Positions 16,728 through 24,798 of a stretch of DNA of 39,614 nucleotides are shown one piece after another. How positions within the stretch are numbered: position 1 is the stretch's first letter; every line of letters starts with the position of its first letter. The notes beneath the pieces were generated by a model. The model searched no databases. It was not told where the DNA came from and saw nothing but the letters and a program-made list of their open reading frames with translations. The DNA is taken from assembly GCA_013791935.1 (NCBI GenBank), contig VMSV01000144.1, positions 1 to 39,614 of the forward strand. The letters run 5' to 3'. The position numbers and the translations under genes are program-made. The DNA is from Desulfobacteraceae bacterium (GTDB lineage Bacteria > Desulfobacterota > Desulfobacteria > Desulfobacterales > UBA5616).

Positions 16728-18263
16728 TTAATCCCCGGCAATGAGTTCCACGAGTTTGCGGACGTTTTTCAGTTCTTCGATTTTCAACACGGTGTTGCAG
16801 AGTTCATGGGAGCGGTTCTTGCCGAGAACCGGAACCATGAGTTCCATGGCTTTTTGCACAACGTCATTCCGGTCAAAGGGATGTTCCGGAAACCCCTTCA
16901 CATGATGCAGGAATTTTTCCTTCTTGGAGCCATCATCCAGGGTTAGAATCACCCGGGCGGACTCCACTCTGGGGCTTGCTTCCTGTTCCGGATCATGAAT
17001 CACTTCCACGTTTTTCATGAAGCTTTGAATGGCTTTATCTTCCAAAAACCGCTTGCGGGATTGGGCCGCCGTAAAATCCAGTTTGCCGTCCGCCAGGATG
17101 ATGGAACACAGATAGGGCAGGTTCAAGGCCGGCATTTCCGCGCCGGCAAAGGTTCCGGTGCGACCCGGCATTTCAATCCGGACTTTACGAACCCGAGTTC
17201 GATCTACTTCTTTAATCAGGTCGAGCATGAGTTCGATGGCCGGCTGGGTGGGCCCCCCCACGGGATACCGCTTGTATCCCACCAAAGGCAATTCAAAACG
17301 CTTGCCCAGATCCTCGGTAAGATAGCCGGGGTTGAAGTCCGACTTTTCTCCTTTAAACATCGTGGAATTCAGCCATCCCGGATCACCCGTAAACGGGTCT
17401 CCGATCCCTGTGAAACCCGCTTCGGCAAACAACGCACATTCCGTGCCCCGGCGGGCGGGCATGCCGCCGAACACAAAGGCTTTTTCAATGTGGTCCACGT
17501 CCCGCATCCATTGCCAGGAGCCCGATGCCTGCTCCACACAGTAGGAAAACATGTGATTCATCCGGTCACGGGGAAGGCGGATCAGGGAGGCGGCGGCAGC
17601 GGCACTTCCGAAAATGGGTCCCACGCTGTGATTGGCCAGAACTGCAGTAAAGAGATTGCGGGGGCCCAGGGCTTTGGGCATCCTGCAGGCGATTTCATAG
17701 CCCGTAATTACGGAGCGCAGAAAGGCTTCCCCGGATAGGTTCCGGGCGTCTCCCAGGCACAAGGCCGTGGGGATGATGGACGCCCCTGGCTGGACAAAAG
17801 CCGAGGGGCAGAAATCATTTATTTCCGCAGCATGGGCCGTCATGCCCGAAGCCAGTATGGCATCCAGCAGGGAGCAGCGTTCCCGGGTGCCGAGAATCGG
17901 CGCTGCCGTTGAGCCCTGGTTGTGCTCCAGAACAAATTTCCGTGAAAGCATTGAAGCCTCCAGATCCCGGCAGGCAACAATGGCGGCCAGGGTATCGAGA
18001 ATGTGCCGACGGGCAAGCTCTCGAATGTCTTCGGCAATACCGTCCTTCTGGCTTGAATGAATATAGTTGCCCAAGGGATCGGCCCACTGCGCTCCCTGGG
18101 GAAGGTTCCCGGATTTTGCGGCCTCCTTCTTCCTGTTGGGCGCTCCGGTTGGTGTGGCTTTGCCGGAGTCCGCCGTCAACGATATGGGCAGTAATGTGGT
18201 AAGGGCTGCTCCTGCCCCTAACAAGGACAAAACACTTCGCCTGCTAATTCTTGAATCACCCAT
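16728..18263 (-). CDS. MmgE/PrpD family protein with Tat signal peptide
   Basis: The body is a MmgE/PrpD-type protein (511 residues), the family of 2-methylcitrate dehydratase, cis-aconitate decarboxylase and related lyases. Recognisable parts are RRHILDTLAAIVA, GMTAHAAEINDF, LCLGDARNLSGEAFLRSVIT and YPVGGPTQPAIELML. The N-terminus SRISRRSVLSLLGAGAALTT is a clear twin-arginine signal (Arg8-Arg9) with a hydrophobic stretch, implying folded export to the periplasm. The start follows GAGGAG. It is the last gene of the six-gene operon, 19 bases after the SDR. Known PrpD enzymes are cytosolic, so a periplasmic location is unusual. The substrate is unknown; it may act on an acid before uptake. Confidence 0.83.
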   Translation of the reverse strand: MGDSRISRRSVLSLLGAGAALTTLLPISLTADSGKATPTGAPNRKKEAAKSGNLPQGAQWADPLGNYIHSSQKDGIAEDIRELARRHILDTLAAIVACRDLEASMLSRKFVLEHNQGSTAAPILGTRERCSLLDAILASGMTAHAAEINDFCPSAFVQPGASIIPTALCLGDARNLSGEAFLRSVITGYEIACRMPKALGPRNLFTAVLANHSVGPIFGSAAAAASLIRLPRDRMNHMFSYCVEQASGSWQWMRDVDHIEKAFVFGGMPARRGTECALFAEAGFTGIGDPFTGDPGWLNSTMFKGEKSDFNPGYLTEDLGKRFELPLVGYKRYPVGGPTQPAIELMLDLIKEVDRTRVRKVRIEMPGRTGTFAGAEMPALNLPYLCSIILADGKLDFTAAQSRKRFLEDKAIQSFMKNVEVIHDPEQEASPRVESARVILTLDDGSKKEKFLHHVKGFPEHPFDRNDVVQKAMELMVPVLGKNRSHELCNTVLKIEELKNVRKLVELIAGD

Positions 18264-18282
18264 GGTTTACTCCTCATATCTT

Positions 18283-19074
18283 TTAAAGACTCAGTCCTCC
18301 ATCCAGATAGATGGTTTGTCCTGTCATATAATCCGAAGCCGAGGAAGCTAGATACAACGCCAGAAATCCGACCTCCCGCAGTCGTCCGGTGCGCTTTAAG
18401 GGGATGGCCTTTCCCGCCCATTTGGCCAGGGCCTTTTCCCTTTCTTCGGTAAGCTCCATGGGTTCCGGGTATAGGCCCGGAGCGATGGAATTGATTTGAA
18501 TGTTGTATGGCGCCCACTCCAGGGCCTGGGTCCGGGTAAAACCCACCACAGCGGCCTTGGCCAGGCTGTAGATCACCACCTCTTTTCCCCCGTGACCGGC
18601 GGTGTAGGAAGAGGTGTTGATGATCTTTCCGGATTTTCTTGCAAGCATGTGGGGGCCTACTGCTCGCGTGCAATAGATGGTTCCCATCATGTTCACATCA
18701 ATGACTTTCTTTAAATCCTCATCGCTCACCGATTCGCCGGGTTGATCCGGCAGCTTCACCAGGGGCCGGGCAATGGCATCCCCAAGATTGTTGATGAGGA
18801 TGTCAATGCGTCCAAAGGTTTTCAGTACTTCCTGGACCGCTTTTTCAGCCCCGTCGGAGGTCGTGACATCCCCGAGAATTGGCAATATCCGCCGGCCGGT
18901 TTTTTCCGCGATGTTTTTGGCGGTGCTTTCAACATTCCGGGAGGTCAAGGCATTGATGGCGATATCTGCGCCGGCTTCCGCCAGAACTTCAGCGATGCCT
19001 CTGCCGATGCCTCTGCCTGCGCCGGTGATGAATACAACTTTTTGGGTCAGGTCAAATTCAGGGATCATGTTCAT
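18283..19074 (-). CDS. Short-chain dehydrogenase/reductase (SDR, FabG-like)
   Basis: This 263-residue classical SDR has the cofactor motif TGAGRGIG (residues 18-25), NNLG (95-98), the catalytic Ser in NTSSYTAG (about 155-156) and Y169-S-L-A-K173. The C-terminal YMTGQTIYLDGGLSL is typical. Such enzymes interconvert a hydroxy group and a ketone with NAD(P)H. Asn41 after the second beta strand, rather than an acidic residue, leaves cofactor preference open. The start follows AGGAG; it lies 12 bases after the carboxylesterase and 19 before the PrpD-like gene. In this operon a 3-hydroxyacyl-CoA dehydrogenase-like step is plausible. Confidence 0.85.
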   Translation of the reverse strand: MNMIPEFDLTQKVVFITGAGRGIGRGIAEVLAEAGADIAINALTSRNVESTAKNIAEKTGRRILPILGDVTTSDGAEKAVQEVLKTFGRIDILINNLGDAIARPLVKLPDQPGESVSDEDLKKVIDVNMMGTIYCTRAVGPHMLARKSGKIINTSSYTAGHGGKEVVIYSLAKAAVVGFTRTQALEWAPYNIQINSIAPGLYPEPMELTEEREKALAKWAGKAIPLKRTGRLREVGFLALYLASSASDYMTGQTIYLDGGLSL

Positions 19075-19086
19075 TTTAAGCTCCTG

Positions 19087-20604
19087 TTAAATCATATCAT
19101 TCCAAAGCACTCTTTCGCTTCCAAAGGGGTCTTCTTCAAGATGGGTGTCGATGCCAAGAATCATGGTTTTACGTTGAGTAGCCTCATAGGCCGCCCAGGG
19201 GGGCATGTGATCATGACTCGGATTTCCGGTTCTGGCAAAGGCGGTCCAGGCTGCCAGCATCTTGGCCGAAAGGGTATCGGTTTGTTCATTTCTCGGAGGA
19301 TAAATTCCCCGTTCCTTTTGTCCCAACACCCCGAAGACAAAGGGGATTTCCAGAGCATGGCAGGCCCCCAGCACACCGCCCATGGCGGAAGATTTATAGG
19401 TGAACAAATAGGAGAAGACATTGGGTTGGTGCTTGCTCTGGGCTTCGGCCCAACGCAGGGCCGGCATCCTGAACCGCAGATCCGTCATGACAGCGTCCAG
19501 AAGGTCCCCGGGATCTGACGGCAGGTTTCCAGTGCGTTCTTTCTTATACGCCTCAATCATCTGTTTGGCATGGTTTTCATCTTTGCCGAAAGGCCGGATC
19601 ACGGCAAGCACAGCCTGAACCAGTCCGGCATCATCCAGGGCCTTACCCGAAGGCCGCAGTCTTGAATACAGTCGGGCTTCATCCAGATTGGTACCGATCA
19701 TAAAGGCAATCTCTTTGGCATAGCCTTCTTGGATGGCCGCATAGGGATGCTTAGGCATGGTTTTTCCATCCACATACACGCCATAGGGAAAATCGCCTCC
19801 GCTGGCCCTGGACTGGAGTTCCAGCTTGGTCTGGGCCGCCACGATGGTTTCCGTGGGGATTTTGGAAAGGGCTTCCACATCCACTCCTTCAATGCCCAAT
19901 TCAGCCATGACTTTTGCCGTCCCTTTGATTCCTGCCGATGGGTGATGCCTGCGGGGGTGCGCGGTCCCGCTTTCCGAAATAGCTTTTTGAAAAAGACCCT
20001 TGGCGTCGGGCATGGCCATGAGGCAGCACACAGCAACGGCACCGGCGGATTCGCCGAAAATGGTGACATTGCCGGGGTCACCGCCAAAGGTGGCGATATT
20101 GTCCTTGACCCATTTTAAAGCCGTGATCATATCCGTCATGCCGAGATTGGCCATCTGGTTTTCCACATACAAGAACCCGAAGATGCCCACCCGGTAGTTG
20201 ATGGTCACCACCACCGCGTCCCCTTGTTTGGCCAGGTTGGACCCGTCATCCCAGGACCCGCTGCCGAAGGAAAAACCGCCTCCGTGGATCCAGAACAGAA
20301 CGGGACGTTTTTTATCGTCTGCTGCCGGTGTCCACACATTGAGGTTCAGACACCCGGCTTCATCCTGAATGGCCTCCCTGCCGGGGTTCATGATGGGGTC
20401 GATTCTCTGGGGGGCCACGGGGCCATATTGGGTGCAATCCAAAATACCATTCCAGGAGGCGTTGGGCAGGGAAGGCTTGAACCGCAAGTCTCCCACCGGC
20501 GGTTGGGCATAAGGAACTCCCTTGAATACGCATACCCCGTCTTTTCCAATTCCCTGGAGTTTGCCTGCTTTTGTTTCAACCATGATGGTACTTGATGTTT
20601 CCAT
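19087..20604 (-). CDS. Type B carboxylesterase/lipase family protein
   Basis: This 505-residue alpha/beta hydrolase has the oxyanion motif HGGGF (residues 107-111) and the nucleophile Ser186 in FGESAGA. GTNLDEARL supplies the acidic region and GACHALEIPFVFG the histidine. The ATG at 20604 follows AAAAGGA and is preferred to the frame starting at 20649. There is no signal peptide. It is a paralogue of the glp-operon esterase at 8131-9705, though they differ in the residues around the nucleophile. It lies 13 bases after the second CoA-transferase in the operon, so it may hydrolyse an ester precursor or a CoA-pathway intermediate. Confidence 0.87.
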   Translation of the reverse strand: METSSTIMVETKAGKLQGIGKDGVCVFKGVPYAQPPVGDLRFKPSLPNASWNGILDCTQYGPVAPQRIDPIMNPGREAIQDEAGCLNLNVWTPAADDKKRPVLFWIHGGGFSFGSGSWDDGSNLAKQGDAVVVTINYRVGIFGFLYVENQMANLGMTDMITALKWVKDNIATFGGDPGNVTIFGESAGAVAVCCLMAMPDAKGLFQKAISESGTAHPRRHHPSAGIKGTAKVMAELGIEGVDVEALSKIPTETIVAAQTKLELQSRASGGDFPYGVYVDGKTMPKHPYAAIQEGYAKEIAFMIGTNLDEARLYSRLRPSGKALDDAGLVQAVLAVIRPFGKDENHAKQMIEAYKKERTGNLPSDPGDLLDAVMTDLRFRMPALRWAEAQSKHQPNVFSYLFTYKSSAMGGVLGACHALEIPFVFGVLGQKERGIYPPRNEQTDTLSAKMLAAWTAFARTGNPSHDHMPPWAAYEATQRKTMILGIDTHLEEDPFGSERVLWNDMI

Positions 20605-20617
20605 GATGTTTTTCCTT

Positions 20618-21811
20618 TTAAATGATGTTTGCCTTTTTAAGTTTTTCAATGTCAGTATCGCTCATGCCCAGCTTTCGGGACAGAATCTCATGGGTGTTTG
20701 CCCCCAGCTCGGGAGCTGCCTTTTCAACCCGGGCAGGGGTTTTTGAAAATTTGATGGGGGAGTTAACGATCTTGTGCTTTCCGGCTACGGGGTGTTCCAC
20801 CTCTGAGATCATGTTCCTGGCCAGCACCTGGGGGTGTTGGGTAACTTCTTCAATGTTGTTCACCGGCGCGTACATGACTTCATGGGTTTCAAAGCGGTTC
20901 ACCCAATCCTCATAGGTTCGGGTCCGCATCAAGGCCGACATTTCCTGATTGAACTTCGGGTAGTTCGCCAGACGCAGGTCCCGGGTTTTATACCGTTCAT
21001 CGGCAATCCATTCCTCCTTTTCGGCAGCCCGGCAAAAATTGCCCCAAAGCTTTTCCGAATTGGCCACCACAATGAGGGGTTTATCCTTTGTGTCGTATAC
21101 CTGAAAAGGGGTGGACAGGGGATGGCGAGATCCCTGGGGTTTTGGGATTTCTCCCGTGGCAAAATACCGGACAATGGCGTTTTCGCACAGGGCCACCTGG
21201 CTGTCCAGCATGGACACGTCCACCCATTGGCCTTCCCCGGTTTTCTCCCTACCCAGAAGGGCTGCCTGGATGCCGATGGCGGCGAACATGCCGGCGGCCA
21301 TATCCCCGATGGAATACCCCACCCGAACATGGGGTGTGCCGGGTTCTTCCAGCCCCGTGATGCTCACCACGCCTCCCATGCCCTGGGCGATCATGTCGTA
21401 GGCCGGCTTGTGGGAGAATGGGCCGGTTTGGCCGAACCCGGAAATGGAGGCATAGACCAGACGGGGGTTGATTTTGCTCAGGGTTTCGTAATCAAACCCC
21501 AGGCGTTTCATGACGCCGGGGCGGAAGTTTTCCGTCAAAACATCCACTTGCTTGACCAGGTCAAAGACGATGGCTTTGGCGCTCTCCTCCTTCAGGTTCA
21601 GGGTAATGCTTTTTTTCCCCCGGTTGACACTTAAGAAATAGGTGCCCACCCCGTTGATTTTATGGGAGGAGTTTCGGGTGCGGTCCCCCTCCCCGATGGT
21701 TTCTATTTTGATGACTTCCGCACCCATGTCCCCGAGGATCATGGTGCAAAACGGCCCGGACAGGGCTGTGCAGAAGCTGAGAATTTGTATTCCTTCCAAG
21801 GGTCCAGGCAT
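20618..21811 (-). CDS. Class III CoA-transferase (CaiB/BaiF family), copy 2 of tandem pair
   Basis: It is a full-length family member of 397 residues: PLEGIQILSFCTALSGPF, LGDMGAEVIKIE, LSVNRGKKSITLNL, GFDYETL, ISGFGQTGP and YSIGDMAAG, where the Asp is the expected covalent-intermediate residue. Class III enzymes move CoA from one acyl-CoA to a free acid, or epimerise alpha-methylacyl-CoA in some branches. The start follows AGGAGA. It follows its near-twin (21821-23014) after 9 bases and is roughly three quarters identical to it by eye over the N-terminal half. The pair may form a heteromeric enzyme (BbsEF-like) or two enzymes with different acids. Confidence 0.9.
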   Translation of the reverse strand: MPGPLEGIQILSFCTALSGPFCTMILGDMGAEVIKIETIGEGDRTRNSSHKINGVGTYFLSVNRGKKSITLNLKEESAKAIVFDLVKQVDVLTENFRPGVMKRLGFDYETLSKINPRLVYASISGFGQTGPFSHKPAYDMIAQGMGGVVSITGLEEPGTPHVRVGYSIGDMAAGMFAAIGIQAALLGREKTGEGQWVDVSMLDSQVALCENAIVRYFATGEIPKPQGSRHPLSTPFQVYDTKDKPLIVVANSEKLWGNFCRAAEKEEWIADERYKTRDLRLANYPKFNQEMSALMRTRTYEDWVNRFETHEVMYAPVNNIEEVTQHPQVLARNMISEVEHPVAGKHKIVNSPIKFSKTPARVEKAAPELGANTHEILSRKLGMSDTDIEKLKKANII

Positions 21812-21820
21812 GGTCTTCTC

Positions 21821-23014
21821 CTATATGATTTTTTTGTTTTTCAAGTCTTCAATTTCACTTGGGGACAATTTCAGCCGGTTGGTTAGGATATCATAGGTGT
21901 CTGCCCCCAGTTCCGGTGCGGCTTTGTCGATCTTTAAAGGGGTTTTGGAAAATTTCAATGGCGTGCCCACAACCCGGTGTTTTCCGGCCTTGGGGTGGTC
22001 CAGTTCCACGATCATTTCACGGGCTTTCACCTGGGGGTCTTCCGTGATTTCTTCGATGGTGTTGATGGGGGCATACATCACATCGTGGGCTTCGAATCGC
22101 TCCGCCCACTCTTTAAAGGTTCTGGTTTTCATCAAGGCCGTCATGTCAGCATTGAATGGAGTGTAGTTTTCAAGCCGGACGTATTTGGTTTTGTATTTTT
22201 CGTCGGTAATCCATTCTTCTTTTTCAGCCGCCCTGCAGAAATTGGCCCAGAGCTTTTCCGTGTTGGCAATGACCACAATGGGTTTATCCTTGGTGCTGTA
22301 AGCTTGAAACGGAGTGGACAGGGGATGCCTGGAGCCCAAGGGCCTTGAAATTTCGCCTGTGCCCAGGTACCGGGCAATGGCGTTTTCGCACAAAGCCACC
22401 TGGCAGTCCATCATGGACACATCCAGGCGCTGGCCAAGGCCGGTCTTGTCCCGATCGATGATGGCCGCCAGAATCCCGGTCGCGGTAAAAAGGCTGGAAG
22501 CCATATCGCCGATGGAATATCCCACGCGAACCGGGGGCGCTCCGGGGTCGTCCGGACCGGTAATACTCACCACGCCGCCCATGGCCTGGGCGATCATGTC
22601 AAAGGCGGGTTTGTGGGAATATGGACCGGTCTGGCCGAATCCGGAGATGGAGGCGTAAATAATTTTCGGATTGATTTTTCGAACCGTTTCATAATCAAAC
22701 CCCAATCTTTCCATGACTCCCGGTCGGAAATTTTCGATTAAAACATCCACCTGTTGGGCCAGATCCAGAACAATCTTTTTGGCCCGGTCGTCTTTAAGAT
22801 TTAAGGTGATGCTTTTTTTCCCGCGGTTGACGCTTAAAAAATAACTGCCCACTCCGTTGATCTTATGGGTGCTGGCCCGGGTGAGATCGCCTTCACCAAT
22901 GCTTTCGATTTTTATGATTTCAGCTCCCATGTCTCCTAAAACCATGGCGGCGAAAGGGCCTGATAAGGCCGTGCAAAAACTCAGTACAGTGATGCCTTCC
23001 AAGGGACCGGGCAT
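21821..23014 (-). CDS. Class III CoA-transferase (CaiB/BaiF family), copy 1 of tandem pair
   Basis: It has the same length (397 residues) and architecture as the next gene, with PLEGITVLSFCTALSGPF, GDMGAEIIKIE, NRGKKSITLNL, GFDYETV and YSIGDMASS carrying the expected catalytic Asp. The start follows AGGAGA and lies 8 bases after the crotonase gene. The copies differ mostly in surface stretches and near the C-terminus, and neither shows a stop or frameshift, so both appear maintained. With the broken third copy at 1-774, this window holds three family members. Confidence 0.9.
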   Translation of the reverse strand: MPGPLEGITVLSFCTALSGPFAAMVLGDMGAEIIKIESIGEGDLTRASTHKINGVGSYFLSVNRGKKSITLNLKDDRAKKIVLDLAQQVDVLIENFRPGVMERLGFDYETVRKINPKIIYASISGFGQTGPYSHKPAFDMIAQAMGGVVSITGPDDPGAPPVRVGYSIGDMASSLFTATGILAAIIDRDKTGLGQRLDVSMMDCQVALCENAIARYLGTGEISRPLGSRHPLSTPFQAYSTKDKPIVVIANTEKLWANFCRAAEKEEWITDEKYKTKYVRLENYTPFNADMTALMKTRTFKEWAERFEAHDVMYAPINTIEEITEDPQVKAREMIVELDHPKAGKHRVVGTPLKFSKTPLKIDKAAPELGADTYDILTNRLKLSPSEIEDLKNKKII

Positions 23015-23022
23015 AAGTTCTC

Positions 23023-23823
23023 CTATTTTCCTTTAAAAACGGGTTTTCGTTTTTCTTTAAAAGCCATCTTGGCTTCCTCATGATCATCGCTTTGCCGGGC
23101 CTGACTGGCAAGCCTTGCAAATTCCGTAAGTTCCCCGGTGGAGGGAATGGGGTTTTCGGTGATGCGGTTTAAAACATATTTTGACCCGCGAAGGGACAGG
23201 GGCGCGCAACGGGTGATTTCCTCGGCCAGATTCAGGGTATAGGACTCAAGCTCATCGTCATCCACCAAGTGATTGGCCAAGCCCATGGCCAGACACTCCC
23301 TGCTGTTATACTGCCGTCCGGTGAGAAATATTTCCATGGCCGTGCTGTACCCTAAAACCGTCAGAAAGCGCTTGAACCCTTCGTAGGTGGAGACCAGTCC
23401 CATTCTCGAGGTGGGGATGCCCATTTTAACTTTGTCTGATGCGATTCTTATATCGCAAGCCATGGCCAGAACGCATCCGGCTCCCAGGGTATATCCATAG
23501 AGCATGCCGATCACCGGGTAGGGAAATTTCTGGATGGCCAGGGACGCCGAGGTAATATCGCCTTTCCTTTCATTCTGCGGCACAGGGTTGTTCCCGTTTT
23601 TTGTGGGCATGGCAACGATATCCGCACCGGCTGAAAAAGCATCTTTGCCGGCCCCCCGGAGGATTACAACCCTGACCGTGTCCTCTTCGGCAAGTTGATG
23701 AAAGGTTTCGGTGATATCAAAAAGACAGGCTGGCGACAGGGCATTGCGCTTTTCAGGGTTGTGGATGGTCACGGTACACACCCCCCCTTGTTTATGGACA
23801 ATGATATTCGGTTTTTCAGTCAT
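23023..23823 (-). CDS. Crotonase-fold (enoyl-CoA hydratase/isomerase family) protein lacking both usual Glu
   Basis: The 266-residue chain has the crotonase fold: NPEKRNALS, AFSAGADI, the oxyanion-hole region YGYTLGAGCVLAMACDIRIA and LTGRQYNSRECLAMGLANHL. In hydratases the GGGCE glutamate (rat Glu144) and the PE glutamate (Glu164) add water. Here they align with Val118 (GAGCVLAM) and Thr138 (GIPTSRMGL). Ordinary hydration is therefore unlikely, and isomerase, decarboxylase, hydrolase or ring-cleaving chemistry is more probable. The FadJ-type protein at 31491-33572 keeps both residues. It is the first gene of the six-gene operon, facing the GntR regulator. Confidence 0.85.
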   Translation of the reverse strand: MTEKPNIIVHKQGGVCTVTIHNPEKRNALSPACLFDITETFHQLAEEDTVRVVILRGAGKDAFSAGADIVAMPTKNGNNPVPQNERKGDITSASLAIQKFPYPVIGMLYGYTLGAGCVLAMACDIRIASDKVKMGIPTSRMGLVSTYEGFKRFLTVLGYSTAMEIFLTGRQYNSRECLAMGLANHLVDDDELESYTLNLAEEITRCAPLSLRGSKYVLNRITENPIPSTGELTEFARLASQARQSDDHEEAKMAFKEKRKPVFKGK

Positions 23824-24038
23824 GGATTTTCCTTTAATGTCATATTATTAATTATTGTTCTCATCCTAAATTCTCTGATATGCTAAACGTCTCAGAGGCG
23901 GGTTGCGGGTGAAAAGAACAGGGGAAAAAAACCTCAAAAAATGAATTGATAATATAGTTATATTTTTATATTTAATGGATCAAGTCAAGAGAAAATTAGC
24001 ATCATCACTGGTGGGAACTAAAATAGAAGGGTAGGGGC
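23824..24038. promoter_or_regulatory. Divergent promoter region of the CoA-transferase operon and gntR
   Basis: The 215-base AT-rich gap separates the leftward operon from the rightward GntR gene. It contains AATATAGTTATATT (23951-23964), a 6+6 inverted repeat that could be a GntR operator or part of a promoter. The following AT-rich tract up to about 23980 is a likely promoter for gntR. Confidence 0.45.
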
Positions 24039-24797
24039 ATGTTTGATTCCGCAAAAAAAGAAGCGATTCCGCTATACAGTCGTGTGGCAACCATTATTCA
24101 ACATAAAATCATTTCCGGGCAGTATGGCCCCGGAGAACAGTTGCCCACGGAAGATGATCTGGTCGGGCATTATCAGGTGAGCAAGATTACCATTCGGAAT
24201 GCCCTGTCACTTCTGGAAGCCGAGGGGTTGATTAAACGCATCCGGGGCAAAGGAACCTTTGTTACGGATCATGTCCCGGAAATCAAGCAGAGCATTCATA
24301 CCAGCTTGAACGAAATGGTTCTCTCCTTGGCCGATAGCCATACCAAACCCCTGGAGATAAAGGTCATCAAGGTCGCTGAAAGCCGGATCCCCAAGGATAT
24401 CGTTGCTTTTTTCAAAATGACCAATATTGATGAAATCGCCAGGATCAGGCGTTTGGTCACCCGTGAGAATGTGGTGTATTTTTATGAAAACTACATTCTG
24501 CCGGATATGGCAAAACACATCACCAAAAAAGAACTGGCTGAAAAAAAATCCATCACAAAAATTCTGTATAAAAAAACCGGATTAAGTATTTCCAAAGGCG
24601 AAATGTATTTGCAGGCCATTCCCGCAGAACCGGACATCTCGAAATTGCTGCAATGTCAGGCGTTTGAGCCGTTGATCCATGTCCAGACCTATTTTTGGTC
24701 GGAACAGGGCCAGCCTTTTGAAATTGTGAACCGGTATTTACGAGCCTGCTATTTCAAATACAAGGTGGATGTGACCATATCTTCTGAGACGTCTTGA
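24039..24797 (+). CDS. GntR family regulator with UTRA sensor domain (HutC type)
   Basis: The N-terminal winged helix reads IPLYSRVATIIQHKIISGQY, then GPGEQLPTEDDLVGHYQVSK and ALSLLEAEGLIKRIRGKGTF, a standard GntR DNA-binding domain. About residues 80-245 form a UTRA ligand-binding domain, recognisable by EIARIRRLV, YENYILPD and the late YFWSEQGQPFEIVNRYL. At 252 residues it has normal length. It is divergent from the six-gene CoA-transferase operon and probably represses it until the pathway substrate or a CoA ester binds. The ribosome binding site region has AAGGG a little upstream of the ATG. It converges with the REC/HD-GYP gene, with one base between. Confidence 0.88.
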   Translation: MFDSAKKEAIPLYSRVATIIQHKIISGQYGPGEQLPTEDDLVGHYQVSKITIRNALSLLEAEGLIKRIRGKGTFVTDHVPEIKQSIHTSLNEMVLSLADSHTKPLEIKVIKVAESRIPKDIVAFFKMTNIDEIARIRRLVTRENVVYFYENYILPDMAKHITKKELAEKKSITKILYKKTGLSISKGEMYLQAIPAEPDISKLLQCQAFEPLIHVQTYFWSEQGQPFEIVNRYLRACYFKYKVDVTISSETS

Positions 24798-24798
24798 T

